64,000 nucleotides of DNA from Micromonospora sp. PLK6-60 (GTDB taxonomy: Bacteria > Actinomycetota > Actinomycetes > Mycobacteriales > Micromonosporaceae), in assembly GCF_019890675.1 (NCBI RefSeq), contig NZ_JAIOAA010000012.1, positions 1-64,000 of the forward strand, given 5' to 3'. Within the stretch, counting starts at the first letter, position 1. Every line of letters begins with the position of its first letter. Below are positions 45,759 to 53,233 of this stretch, one piece after another. The notes under the pieces were generated by a model that was given only the letters and a program-made list of their open reading frames with translations, made no database searches and was not told where the DNA came from. The translations under genes and the position numbers were made by a program.

Positions 45759-47621
45759 TCAGATCAGCGAGTCGCGCCACTGCCGGTGCAGGGCCGCGTA
45801 CCGGCCGTCGGCGGTGATGAGCCGGTCGGGCGGGCCGTCCTCGACGATCCGCCCGCCGTCGACCACCAGCACCCGGTCGGCGATCTCCACGGTGGAGAGG
45901 CGGTGCGCGATCACCAGCGCCGTCCGGTCGCGCAGCACGGTGGCCAGCGCCCGTTGCACCAGCCGCTCGCTCGGCACGTCCAGCGACGAGGTCGCCTCGT
46001 CCAGGATCAGCACCCGGGGGTCGGCCAGGAACGCCCGGGCGAACGCGACGAGCTGCCGCTGCCCGGCGGAGAGCCGGCCGCCGCGCCGGCGTACCTGCGT
46101 GTCGTACCCGTCGGGGAGCGCGGCGATGAAGTCGTGCGCGCCGATGGCCCGCGCCGCGGCCGTCACCGCCGCGTCGTCGGCGTCCGGCCGGCCGAACCGG
46201 ATGTTCTCCGCCACCGAGCCGCTGAACAGGTGGTTCTCCTGGGTCACCAGCACCACCGCCCGGCGCAGCTCGGCGTCGCCGAGGTCGCGCAGGTCCACCC
46301 CGTCCAGGCTGATCGTGCCGGTGTCCGGGTCGTGGAACCGGGCCACCAGCTTGGCGATCGTCGACTTGCCGGCGCCGGTCGGCCCGATCAGTGCCACCGT
46401 CTGCCCGGCCGGGACCCGCAGCTCCAGCCCGGACAGCACGGGCGTGTCCGGCCGGTAGCCGAAGGAGACCGACCGGAAGGCCAGCGCGCCGTGCCCGGGC
46501 CCGGTGGGCAGCGGCACCGGCCGGGCCGGCTCGGGCACCGCGGACCGCTCGTCGAGCACCCCGGCCAGCTTCTCCAGCGCCGCCGTCGCCGACTGCCACG
46601 AGTTGTAGAACTGGCTCAGCTCCTCCATCGGCTCGAAGAAGCGGCGCAGGTAGAGCAGGAACGCGGCGAGCACGCCCACCGCCATGTCGCCGCCGAGCAC
46701 CCGGGCCCCGCCGTAGCCGAGCACCACCGCCACCATCACGTTGCCGACCGCCCGGATCCCCGGCGAGTAGAGCGCGCCCAGCCGGAAGGTGCGCAGGCTG
46801 GCCTCCCGGTAGTCGTCGTTCACCGCGTCGAAGATCCGCTGGTTGCGCCGCTCCCGCCGGTACGCCTGCACCGCCCGGATGCCGCGCAGCGACTCGACGA
46901 AGTGGACGATGACCAGGGCGACCGTCTCCCGGGTCTGCCGGTACGCGGTGGCCGACGCCCGGGTGAACCAGCGGGACAGCCAGAACAGCAGCGGGAAGGC
47001 GAGCAGGGTCACCCCGGCCAGCGGCGGGTCCAGCCAGAGCAGGATGCCGGCCACGGTGAGCATCGACAGCGTGGAGACCACCAGCCGGTCGATGCCGCCG
47101 TCGACCAGCTCGGCGATCGCGTCCACGTCGCTGGTCAGCCGGGACACCATCCGGCCGGAGGTGTACCGCTCGTGGAAGCCGACCGGCAGGTGCAGGAACT
47201 GGCCGTACACCCGGCGGCGCAGCTCCAGCAGGACGGCCTGGCCGATCCGGGCGGAGAGGGTGAGGAAGCCGCGCCGGGCCGCGTACTCGATCAGGGCGGC
47301 GGCGGCGAACGCGCCGGCCAGCGCGACCAGCGGCGCCGGGTCGCCGGCCCGCAGCGGGCCGATGCCCCGGTCGATGCCGAGCATGACCAGGTACGGCCCG
47401 GCCATCGCGGCGGCGTTCTGGGCCAGCAGCAGCGCGACCGCCCCGCCCAGCCGGCGGCGGTGCGGGCGCAGCAGGTTCCGCAGCAGTGCCCGGCTGCGCA
47501 CCCGCAGCCGGGCCACCGCCTCGGGGGAGGCGTCCTCGGCGCGGCTGCGGTCCGCGTCGGGGTCGGTGGCCCGGCCCCGCCACCGGGCCAGCTCCGCCGC
47601 GCCCTCCCGGTCGCCGGTCAC
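45759..47621 (-). CDS. ABC exporter half-transporter with consensus catalytic Glu, degenerate signature
   Basis: 620 residues from GTG overlapping the partner's stop (GTGA). A Glu/Asp/Arg-rich N-tail (~1-45) leads into six membrane helices (ABC_membrane domain ~55-340), including FHERYTSGRMVSRLTSDVD. In the nucleotide-binding domain Walker A is GPTGAGKST and Walker B LILDEATSSLD with the catalytic Glu, but the signature is LSAGQ instead of LSGGQ. The partner (47618-49447) has the opposite defect, as in heterodimeric exporters with one active site. The substrate is unknown; multidrug or lipid export is likely. Confidence 0.9.
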   Translation of the reverse strand: MTGDREGAAELARWRGRATDPDADRSRAEDASPEAVARLRVRSRALLRNLLRPHRRRLGGAVALLLAQNAAAMAGPYLVMLGIDRGIGPLRAGDPAPLVALAGAFAAAALIEYAARRGFLTLSARIGQAVLLELRRRVYGQFLHLPVGFHERYTSGRMVSRLTSDVDAIAELVDGGIDRLVVSTLSMLTVAGILLWLDPPLAGVTLLAFPLLFWLSRWFTRASATAYRQTRETVALVIVHFVESLRGIRAVQAYRRERRNQRIFDAVNDDYREASLRTFRLGALYSPGIRAVGNVMVAVVLGYGGARVLGGDMAVGVLAAFLLYLRRFFEPMEELSQFYNSWQSATAALEKLAGVLDERSAVPEPARPVPLPTGPGHGALAFRSVSFGYRPDTPVLSGLELRVPAGQTVALIGPTGAGKSTIAKLVARFHDPDTGTISLDGVDLRDLGDAELRRAVVLVTQENHLFSGSVAENIRFGRPDADDAAVTAAARAIGAHDFIAALPDGYDTQVRRRGGRLSAGQRQLVAFARAFLADPRVLILDEATSSLDVPSERLVQRALATVLRDRTALVIAHRLSTVEIADRVLVVDGGRIVEDGPPDRLITADGRYAALHRQWRDSLI

Positions 47622-49447
47622 GAGCGCACCAGCCCGGCGCCGTCCGGCTCGCCCAGCCGGGGCGGCGGGACGGCCGGGGTCTCCGCCGCGGCGGAGAGCA
47701 CCGCCCGGTACGCGGGTACGGTGGCCAGCAGCTCGGAGTGGCTGCCGGTGGCCACGATCCGGCCCTCGTCGAGCAGCGCCACCCGGTCGGCCAGCGCGAC
47801 CGTGGACGGGCGGTGCACCACCAGCAGCGCGGTAGTGTCCCGCAGCACCCGGCGCAGCGCCGCCTCGACCTGCGCCTCGGTGTGCACGTCCAGCGCGGAG
47901 AGCGGGTCGTCCAGGACCAGCAGCGCCGGGTGGCCCAGCACCGCCCGGGCCAGCGCCAACCGTTGCCGTTGGCCGCCGGAGAGCGTCAGCCCCTGCTCGC
48001 CGACCCGGGTGGCCAGCCCCCACGGCAGCTCGTAGGCGAAGTCGGCCCGGGCCAGCGCCAGCGCGGCCCGGACCTCCTCCTCGCCGGCGTCCGGGCGGCC
48101 CAGGGTGAGGTTCTCCCGGACCGACATCGAGAACAGGGTGGGCTCCTCGAACGCCACCCCGACCAGCCGGCGCAGCGACCCCAGCCGGACGTCCCGCACG
48201 TCGTGCCCGTCCAGGGTGATCCGGCCGTCGGTCACCTCGTGCAGCCGGGGCACCAGCGAGAGCAGGGTGCTCTTGCCGGACCCGGTCGCCCCGACCAGCG
48301 CGAGGGTCTCGCCCGGTTCGACGGTGAGGTCGATCTGTCGCAGCACCGGCTCGGGGCTGCCCGGGTAGCGGAAGGAGACCGCCTCGAAGGCCAGCCGGCC
48401 GCGCACGGTGGTGCGGGACAGCTCCACCGCGTGCGGCGCGTCCACGATGGCCGGCAGGGTGTCCAGCACCTCGTGGATCCGGTCGGCGGCGGTGGCCGCC
48501 TCCTGCCCGTTGGCGATGATCCAGCCCAGCGACTGGACCGGCCAGATCAGCATCAGCTGGAGGCTGACGAAGGCGACCAGTTGGCCGACGGTCAGCGCGC
48601 CGTTCGCGACGGCGGTCGCGCCGGTCACCAGCACCACGCCCAGGGTCAGGTTGGGCACCAGGTCGAACAGCGCCGAGGTGCGGGCCAGCAGCCGGGCCTT
48701 GCCCACCCCGATGTCGTGCAGGGTGCCGGCGCCGGTGGCGAACCGGGCGGCCAGTTGCGGCCCCCGCCCGTACGCCTTCATGGTGCGCAGCCCGACGGCG
48801 GTCTCCTCGACCAGCGTGGCCACCTCGCCCTGCTGCTCCTGCATCCGCCGGGACGCCGCGTGGTACGTCCGGGCGAACCGGCGGCTGATCAGCACCAGCG
48901 GGACCGCGCTGGCCGCGACCAGCAGGCCCAGCGCCGGATGCAGCCGCACCAGCAGCACCACCACCGCCGCGTAGGTGACCAGGTTGAGCACCAGGAAGAG
49001 CAGGTTGAAGGAGAGGAACCGGCGGATCGCCGACAGGTCGCTGGTGATCCGGGACAGCAGTTGGCCGGTCTGCCACCGGTCGTGGAAGGCGGCCGGGAGC
49101 CGTTGCAGGTGGGCGTAGACGTCGGCGCGGATCGCCGCCTCCATGCCCACCGACGCGGACGACTGGGTCCACCGCCGGACGACGATCAGCGCGGCCTCGG
49201 CCAGCCCGAGCAGCAGGGCCAGCCCGCCGAGCCGCAGCACCCCGGCGGGGTCGCGGTCGGCGATCGGCCCGTCCACGACCCGCTGGGTGAGCAGCGGCAC
49301 GGCGAGGCTGGCCCCGGTGGCGGCCAGCGCGGCGGCCAGCAGCCAGCAGTAGCGCGGCAGGTACGGCCGCAGGTAGGGACGCAGCCGCAGGAGGTTGCGA
49401 AGCGGCCGCCTGCGGGGGGTGAGGTCGCCGTCGCGGTGCGCGAGCAC
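47618..49447 (-). CDS. ABC exporter half-transporter with degenerate catalytic site
   Basis: 609 residues from GTG. Six membrane helices (~30-320), then a nucleotide-binding domain with Walker A GATGSGKST, signature LSGGQRQRLALARAV and Walker B LLVLDDPLSALD, where the catalytic Glu is Asp. The consensus signature here completes the active site formed with the Walker B Glu of the partner, while its own Asp combines with the partner's LSAGQ to make the inactive site. This is the asymmetric arrangement known from TM287/288- and BmrCD-like heterodimers. It is upstream of and coupled to its partner gene. Confidence 0.9.
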   Translation of the reverse strand: MLAHRDGDLTPRRRPLRNLLRLRPYLRPYLPRYCWLLAAALAATGASLAVPLLTQRVVDGPIADRDPAGVLRLGGLALLLGLAEAALIVVRRWTQSSASVGMEAAIRADVYAHLQRLPAAFHDRWQTGQLLSRITSDLSAIRRFLSFNLLFLVLNLVTYAAVVVLLVRLHPALGLLVAASAVPLVLISRRFARTYHAASRRMQEQQGEVATLVEETAVGLRTMKAYGRGPQLAARFATGAGTLHDIGVGKARLLARTSALFDLVPNLTLGVVLVTGATAVANGALTVGQLVAFVSLQLMLIWPVQSLGWIIANGQEAATAADRIHEVLDTLPAIVDAPHAVELSRTTVRGRLAFEAVSFRYPGSPEPVLRQIDLTVEPGETLALVGATGSGKSTLLSLVPRLHEVTDGRITLDGHDVRDVRLGSLRRLVGVAFEEPTLFSMSVRENLTLGRPDAGEEEVRAALALARADFAYELPWGLATRVGEQGLTLSGGQRQRLALARAVLGHPALLVLDDPLSALDVHTEAQVEAALRRVLRDTTALLVVHRPSTVALADRVALLDEGRIVATGSHSELLATVPAYRAVLSAAAETPAVPPPRLGEPDGAGLVRS

Positions 49448-49484
49448 TACCCGACGGTAGCGGCAGAGTTCAATGGTTCTTCTG

Positions 49485-49997
49485 TCAGCTTGCCGTCATC
49501 GGCCGCTCATGGGCGAGAAGCCACTTCTTCACGGGCAGCCCCCACCGGTAGCCACCGAGCGTCCCGTCGGTGCGCAGCACCCGGTGGCAGGGGACGAAGA
49601 GGGCGACGGCGTTGCGGGCACAGGCGGCCGCCGCCGCCCGGACCGCCAGGGGCCGTCCGGCGCGGGCGGCGAAACCGGTGTACGTCACCGGCTCGCCCGG
49701 TTTCACCTCGCGCAGCACCTGCCAGGCGTGCGCCATGAACGCGCCGCCGGTGTGCTGCCGGACCGGTACCCCGTCGAGCGCGGTCAGGTCACCGGCCAGG
49801 TAGTCGGCGACCGCCCGGTGCACCGGCCCGAGGTCGGCCCGGTGCCGCAGGTCGCCGCGCAGGCTGGGATGGGCCAGCGGGAGCAGGGTCGCCGGGTCGG
49901 CGGTGAAGCCGGCGGCGCGGACCGCCCCGTCGGGTCCGGCGAGGACGCTCAGCGGGCCGGCGGGGGTGTCGATGACGGTGCTGTCCAAGGTGGTCAT
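49485..49997 (-). CDS. ogt: Methylated-DNA-protein-cysteine methyltransferase
   Basis: 170 residues. It removes methyl groups from O6-methylguanine onto its own Cys in a suicide reaction. The acceptor is Cys137 in LFVPCHRV; the Arg finger and helix-turn-helix are in VTYTGFAARAGRPLAVRAAAAACARN, and GGYRWGLPVKKWLLAHE is the C-terminal block. Its ATG overlaps the stop of the upstream Ada-AlkA gene (ATGA), so the two alkylation-repair enzymes are made together. Confidence 0.93.
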   Translation of the reverse strand: MTTLDSTVIDTPAGPLSVLAGPDGAVRAAGFTADPATLLPLAHPSLRGDLRHRADLGPVHRAVADYLAGDLTALDGVPVRQHTGGAFMAHAWQVLREVKPGEPVTYTGFAARAGRPLAVRAAAAACARNAVALFVPCHRVLRTDGTLGGYRWGLPVKKWLLAHERPMTAS

Positions 49998-51493
49998 GCC
50001 GCTCTCCAGAGTCGGATCACCGCGTACGACCGCCAGGGGCGCCAGCGGTCGGCGTACGCGTCGAGGGTCGTGGGGGTGTCGGGCAGGCCGAGGGCGGTGG
50101 CGCCCCGGCGGACGGCCAGGTCGGTGGGGAGCAGGACGTCGGGGTCGCCGAGCGCCCGCATGGCGACGTAACCCGCCGTCCAGGCGCCGACCCCCGGCAG
50201 CGCCATCAACTGCCGAACGGTCTCCTCCCGATCCCCACCCGGATCAAGATCGAGCCGCCCCTCGGCGACCTCCCGCGCCAACGCCCGAACCGTCTCCCGC
50301 CGCGCCCCCGGCATCCGAAACCCCCCATCCCCCACCCCCAACACCTCCTCCGCACCGGCGAACGGCCGCAGCGCCCGTGGCCCGTCCGGTTGATCATGAA
50401 GTTTGCGTCCGGCGGAGGCCGTTTGCTCGACGCAAACTTCATGATCAACGCGGTTGGTGGCGGTGTGGGACAGGAGGTGGGTGAGGGTGGTTTTGGCGGC
50501 TGGTAGGGAGATTTGCTGGGTGGTGATGGCGCGGAGGGCGATCTCGAAGCCGTCTACCGCGCGGGGGAGGCGGACGCCTTGCTCCGCCGCGACCGCACGG
50601 GCCAGGGCGGGGTCGGTGGCCAGGGTTTCGTCGACGGCTTCGGGGTCGGCGTCCAGGTCGAGCAGGCGGCGGCAGCGGGCCACCGCGGGCGCCAGGTCCC
50701 GCATGTCGGTCAGCCGCAGGGTGGCCACCACGTGGCCGTCCGCCGGGGTCAGGGCCGCCTCGCCGGTGCCGCGCGGCAGCCGCAGCCCCCGGCGGTACGT
50801 CCCGTCGCGTACCTCCTCCACGCCGGGCAGCGCCCGCACCGCGAGGAAGTCCAGCAGGGCGGCGGCGTGCAGCGGCGGCCGGTACGCCAGGCGCAGCGTG
50901 ATGGTGCCCGCCCCGGCCGGACCCGGCAGCCGGCCCCGGGTGATCCGCAGCTCGGACGGGGGCACCGCGTACACCTCGCGGATCGTCTCGTTGAACTGCC
51001 GGACGCTGCCGAAGCCCGCCGCGAACGCGATCTCCGCCATCCCCATCGCGGTGGTCTCGATAAGCGTCCGGGCGGTCTGCGCCCGCTGCGCCCGGGCCAG
51101 CGCGAGCGGCCCGGCACCCAGCTCGGCGTGCAGCATCCGGTGCAGGTGCCGTTCGGTGTAGCCGAGCCGGCCGGCCAGCCCCGGCACCCCGTCCCGGTCC
51201 ACCACCCCGTCGGCGATCAACCGCATGGCCCGGCCCACCACGTCGGCCCGGACGTCCCACTGGGGCGAACCGGGTGCCGCGTCCGGGCGGCAGCGCCGGC
51301 AGGCGCGCAACCCGGCGCCCTGCGCCGCGGCGGCCGACGGGAAGAATCGGACGTTGCGCCGCTTCGGCGTCATCGCCGGACAGGACGGCCGGCAGTAGAT
51401 CCCGGTCGACGTCACCCCGGTGTAGAACCAGCCGTCGAACCGCTGGTCGCGGCTGTCCACGGCCCGGTAGCACCGTTCGAAGTCCAACTCCAT
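49994..51493 (-). CDS. Ada-type regulator fused to AlkA DNA-3-methyladenine glycosylase
   Basis: 499 residues. The N-terminal Ada zinc domain has Cys34 and Cys38 (YCRPSCPA) and Cys65/Cys68 (CRRCRP); Cys34 would take a methyl group from DNA phosphotriesters. An AraC-type helix-turn-helix spans ~80-185, then AlkA_N and the HhH-GPD glycosylase domain with LPGVGAWTAGYVAMRALGD and the catalytic Asp458 (LLPTDLAVRR). It both activates alkylation-response genes and excises alkylated bases. Residues 349-369 (from VDHEVCVEQTASAGRKL) are encoded by an inserted palindromic repeat and are not family sequence. Confidence 0.9.
   Translation of the reverse strand: MELDFERCYRAVDSRDQRFDGWFYTGVTSTGIYCRPSCPAMTPKRRNVRFFPSAAAAQGAGLRACRRCRPDAAPGSPQWDVRADVVGRAMRLIADGVVDRDGVPGLAGRLGYTERHLHRMLHAELGAGPLALARAQRAQTARTLIETTAMGMAEIAFAAGFGSVRQFNETIREVYAVPPSELRITRGRLPGPAGAGTITLRLAYRPPLHAAALLDFLAVRALPGVEEVRDGTYRRGLRLPRGTGEAALTPADGHVVATLRLTDMRDLAPAVARCRRLLDLDADPEAVDETLATDPALARAVAAEQGVRLPRAVDGFEIALRAITTQQISLPAAKTTLTHLLSHTATNRVDHEVCVEQTASAGRKLHDQPDGPRALRPFAGAEEVLGVGDGGFRMPGARRETVRALAREVAEGRLDLDPGGDREETVRQLMALPGVGAWTAGYVAMRALGDPDVLLPTDLAVRRGATALGLPDTPTTLDAYADRWRPWRSYAVIRLWRAA
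50389..50449. repeat. GATCATGAAGTTTGCG palindromic element, copy 2, inside alkA
   Basis: Perfect 21-bp inverted repeat (50389-50409 and 50429-50449) with a 19-nt loop, lying in frame in the glycosylase part of the Ada-AlkA gene. The arms are identical to the inner 21 bp of the copy at 32672-32738. Flanking composition flips sharply at the element: C-rich plus strand to its left, G/T-rich to its right. Confidence 0.92.
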
Positions 51494-51602
51494 GACACCG
51501 ATACTGCCTCGCAGGTGACGCCGTCGGCTGGCGGGATTCGGACCTGACCGTCCGGGCCCGGCGGACCCGGACAGCCGGTGCGTGTCCGCGCGCGTGACCG
51601 GG

Positions 51603-52067
51603 TCAGTGCCGCGGCCCCGGAGACTGGACCGCCGCCCAGCCGACGGCCCGATCGCCCCCGGCGGTGCCGGATGGCGTGAACAGCCACGAGCCGCTGGGGG
51701 AGGGTGGCGGGGTCGGGGTACCGGATGGCGTGAACAGCCACGAGCCGCTGGGGGAGGGTGGCGGGGTCGGGGTGTCGGACGGGGTAATCAGCCACGGGCC
51801 GCTGGGAGAGGGCGGCAAGGTGGGCGACGGGATCGCCGTCGAACCCGGGGCGAACGGCGGGGGCGCGTCGTCACGGCTGGCGGCGAGCGCGATCGGCGCG
51901 CCGAGGAGCACGGCGGCCGCCACCCCCGCCACCCCCAGCGTGACGGTGGTCCGCTGCCGGCTTCGGGCCCGGCGCTCCGCCGGGATCAACTGGTCCTGCA
52001 CTGTCGGTGCCTCCTCGGCCAGGTCGGAGAGGGTGGCGCGGATGAGGTCCTCGATCGGCCCGGTCAT
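51603..52067 (-). CDS. Single-pass membrane protein with Ser/Pro tandem repeats, sigma-factor partner
   Basis: 154 residues; its ATG overlaps the sigma-factor stop (ATGA). An acidic N-terminal cytoplasmic segment (MTGPIEDLIRATLSDLAEEA) and a basic stretch precede one membrane helix at ~43-62 (VTLGVAGVAAAVLLGAPIAL). The outside portion is Pro/Ser/Thr-rich and includes two nearly identical 18-residue repeats, PSPSGSWLFTPSGTPTPP, and a third diverged one. It occupies the place of an anti-sigma factor but has no zinc-binding HxxxCxxC motif, so that role is only a guess. Confidence 0.75.
   Translation of the reverse strand: MTGPIEDLIRATLSDLAEEAPTVQDQLIPAERRARSRQRTTVTLGVAGVAAAVLLGAPIALAASRDDAPPPFAPGSTAIPSPTLPPSPSGPWLITPSDTPTPPPSPSGSWLFTPSGTPTPPPSPSGSWLFTPSGTAGGDRAVGWAAVQSPGPRH
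51667..51828. repeat. Three tandem 54-bp repeats
   Basis: Units at 51667-51720, 51721-51774 and 51775-51828. The first two are almost identical; the third is diverged. Being a multiple of three, the array changes length in the Ser/Pro-rich extracytoplasmic tail of the overlapping membrane-protein gene without shifting frame. Confidence 0.9.
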
Positions 52068-52573
52068 TGCCGTACCTCCAGGAGTTCGACGTCCGGCAGG
52101 AGCTGGCGTAGCCGATGCACCGCCCGGTGGGTACGGCTGCGCACCGTGCCCACGGAGCAGCCCAGCGCCTCGGCCACCTGGGTCTCGGTGAGGTCCTCGT
52201 AGTAGCGCAGGACCAGCACCGTGCGCTGCGCCGGCGGCAACCGCCGCAACGCCGCCCGCATCGCCAGGCGTACGTCGGTGCCGCCGCTCGGATCCGGCTG
52301 GACCTCCTCGTCGGCGCCGGTGAGCGCCCGCTCCCGGCGCCGACGCAGTCGCCGCCACAGGCTCACCTGCTCCCGGTACATGACCGCCCGCAGGTATCCC
52401 TCAGGGTCGGCGTGCCGCAGCGTCCGCCACTTCGGGATCGTCCTGGCCAACGCCGACTGGAGGAGATCCTCGGCGGCGTGCCGGTCGCCGGTGAGCAGGT
52501 ACGCGACCTGCATCAGCGCCGGCGTGCGGCCGGTCACGAACTCCGCCAGCCGCGCCCGTTCGTCCTCGTCCAC
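52064..52573 (-). CDS. SigE-family ECF RNA polymerase sigma factor
   Basis: 169 residues from GTG. Region 2 has VAYLLTGDRHAAEDLLQSALARTIPKW and YLRAVMYREQVSLWRR; region 4 has LPPAQRTVLVLRYYEDLTETQVAEALGCSVGTVRSRTHRAV, a complete -35-recognition helix-turn-helix. This is the actinobacterial SigE-family type. It is co-transcribed with the downstream membrane protein, which may control it. Confidence 0.92.
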   Translation of the reverse strand: MDEDERARLAEFVTGRTPALMQVAYLLTGDRHAAEDLLQSALARTIPKWRTLRHADPEGYLRAVMYREQVSLWRRLRRRRERALTGADEEVQPDPSGGTDVRLAMRAALRRLPPAQRTVLVLRYYEDLTETQVAEALGCSVGTVRSRTHRAVHRLRQLLPDVELLEVRQ

Positions 52574-52747
52574 CCACCCTCCCGCTCTTCTTCGTCACAG
52601 ATACAGACGCCCCAGCTCAGGCCGGCTATCCCTGGCGCGGCAACGGATTTCGCGGCGAAAGTGTCGGTGGTGGCCGGTACCGTGCCGCCACCAACTCAAG
52701 AAGAAGGTGCGGGGAATGGCGAGCGTGGCCGGGCGGGGTGCCCGCTG

Positions 52748-53233
52748 ATGCGGTCGGAGCGGGCCCGGCTGGACCGCGCGGTGGTGCAGGGCTTCTACGA
52801 CCGGATGCGGGTGGTGGCGCCGGCGGCGTACGGCGCGATCGAGCGGGACCGGGCCAACGACCCGGGGCGTCCGTTCCCCGAGACCGCCTGTGGTCGGCTC
52901 GCCGGCTCGCTCGACGCCGCGGGGCTGCGCGCGCTGGGCATGTGGGCGCACCACTGGTGCATGCGCTTCTATGACGACGACACCCGGGTCGGGCTGCGCC
53001 TGGTGCGGGAGATCGCCGGCCGGCCCGGGTTGGGCTGGACGTTCGACGAGGTGCGCTGGCTGCTCGGCGAGTCCTACGCGGCCGGCCCAGCCGCCGCGCA
53101 GCGCTTCACGCTTCCCCGGGCGGCCGCCGCCGAGCTGCCGCCCGCCGACCTGCCGGAACTCGCCGCCGACCTGCCGCCGGGCGCGCTGCCCGAGCTTGCC
53201 GCCGGCGAGACCGACTGGCGCCTGGCGGGCTGA
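52748..53233 (+). CDS. Hypothetical protein of unknown function
   Basis: 161 residues from ATG. I do not recognise a family. It is soluble, with a helical core (LGMWAHHWCMRFYDDDTRVGLRLVREIAG then WTFDEVRWLLGESYA) and an Ala/Leu/Pro-rich C-terminal third. The C-terminal ATDWRLAG-stop is duplicated 90 bp downstream in the same frame, beyond four 15-bp repeats, so the gene probably once ended later. The 3' 160 bp overlap the extended end of the transporter gene on the other strand. Confidence 0.6.
   Translation: MRSERARLDRAVVQGFYDRMRVVAPAAYGAIERDRANDPGRPFPETACGRLAGSLDAAGLRALGMWAHHWCMRFYDDDTRVGLRLVREIAGRPGLGWTFDEVRWLLGESYAAGPAAAQRFTLPRAAAAELPPADLPELAADLPPGALPELAAGETDWRLAG

Noticed and set aside
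45759..49172. A 1137-codon open frame on the minus strand across both ABC exporter genes
   Set aside because: It contains an Arg/Pro/Ala-rich antisense-like reading in its first half and merges with the real 45759-47621 exporter only at the end. The two exporter genes with intact domains explain the DNA.
52648..52660. TTTCGCGGCGAAA palindrome in the sigma-factor/hypothetical divergent gap
   Set aside because: Short, with a single central base and no second copy; such a palindrome is expected by chance at this GC content often enough that I would not call an operator.
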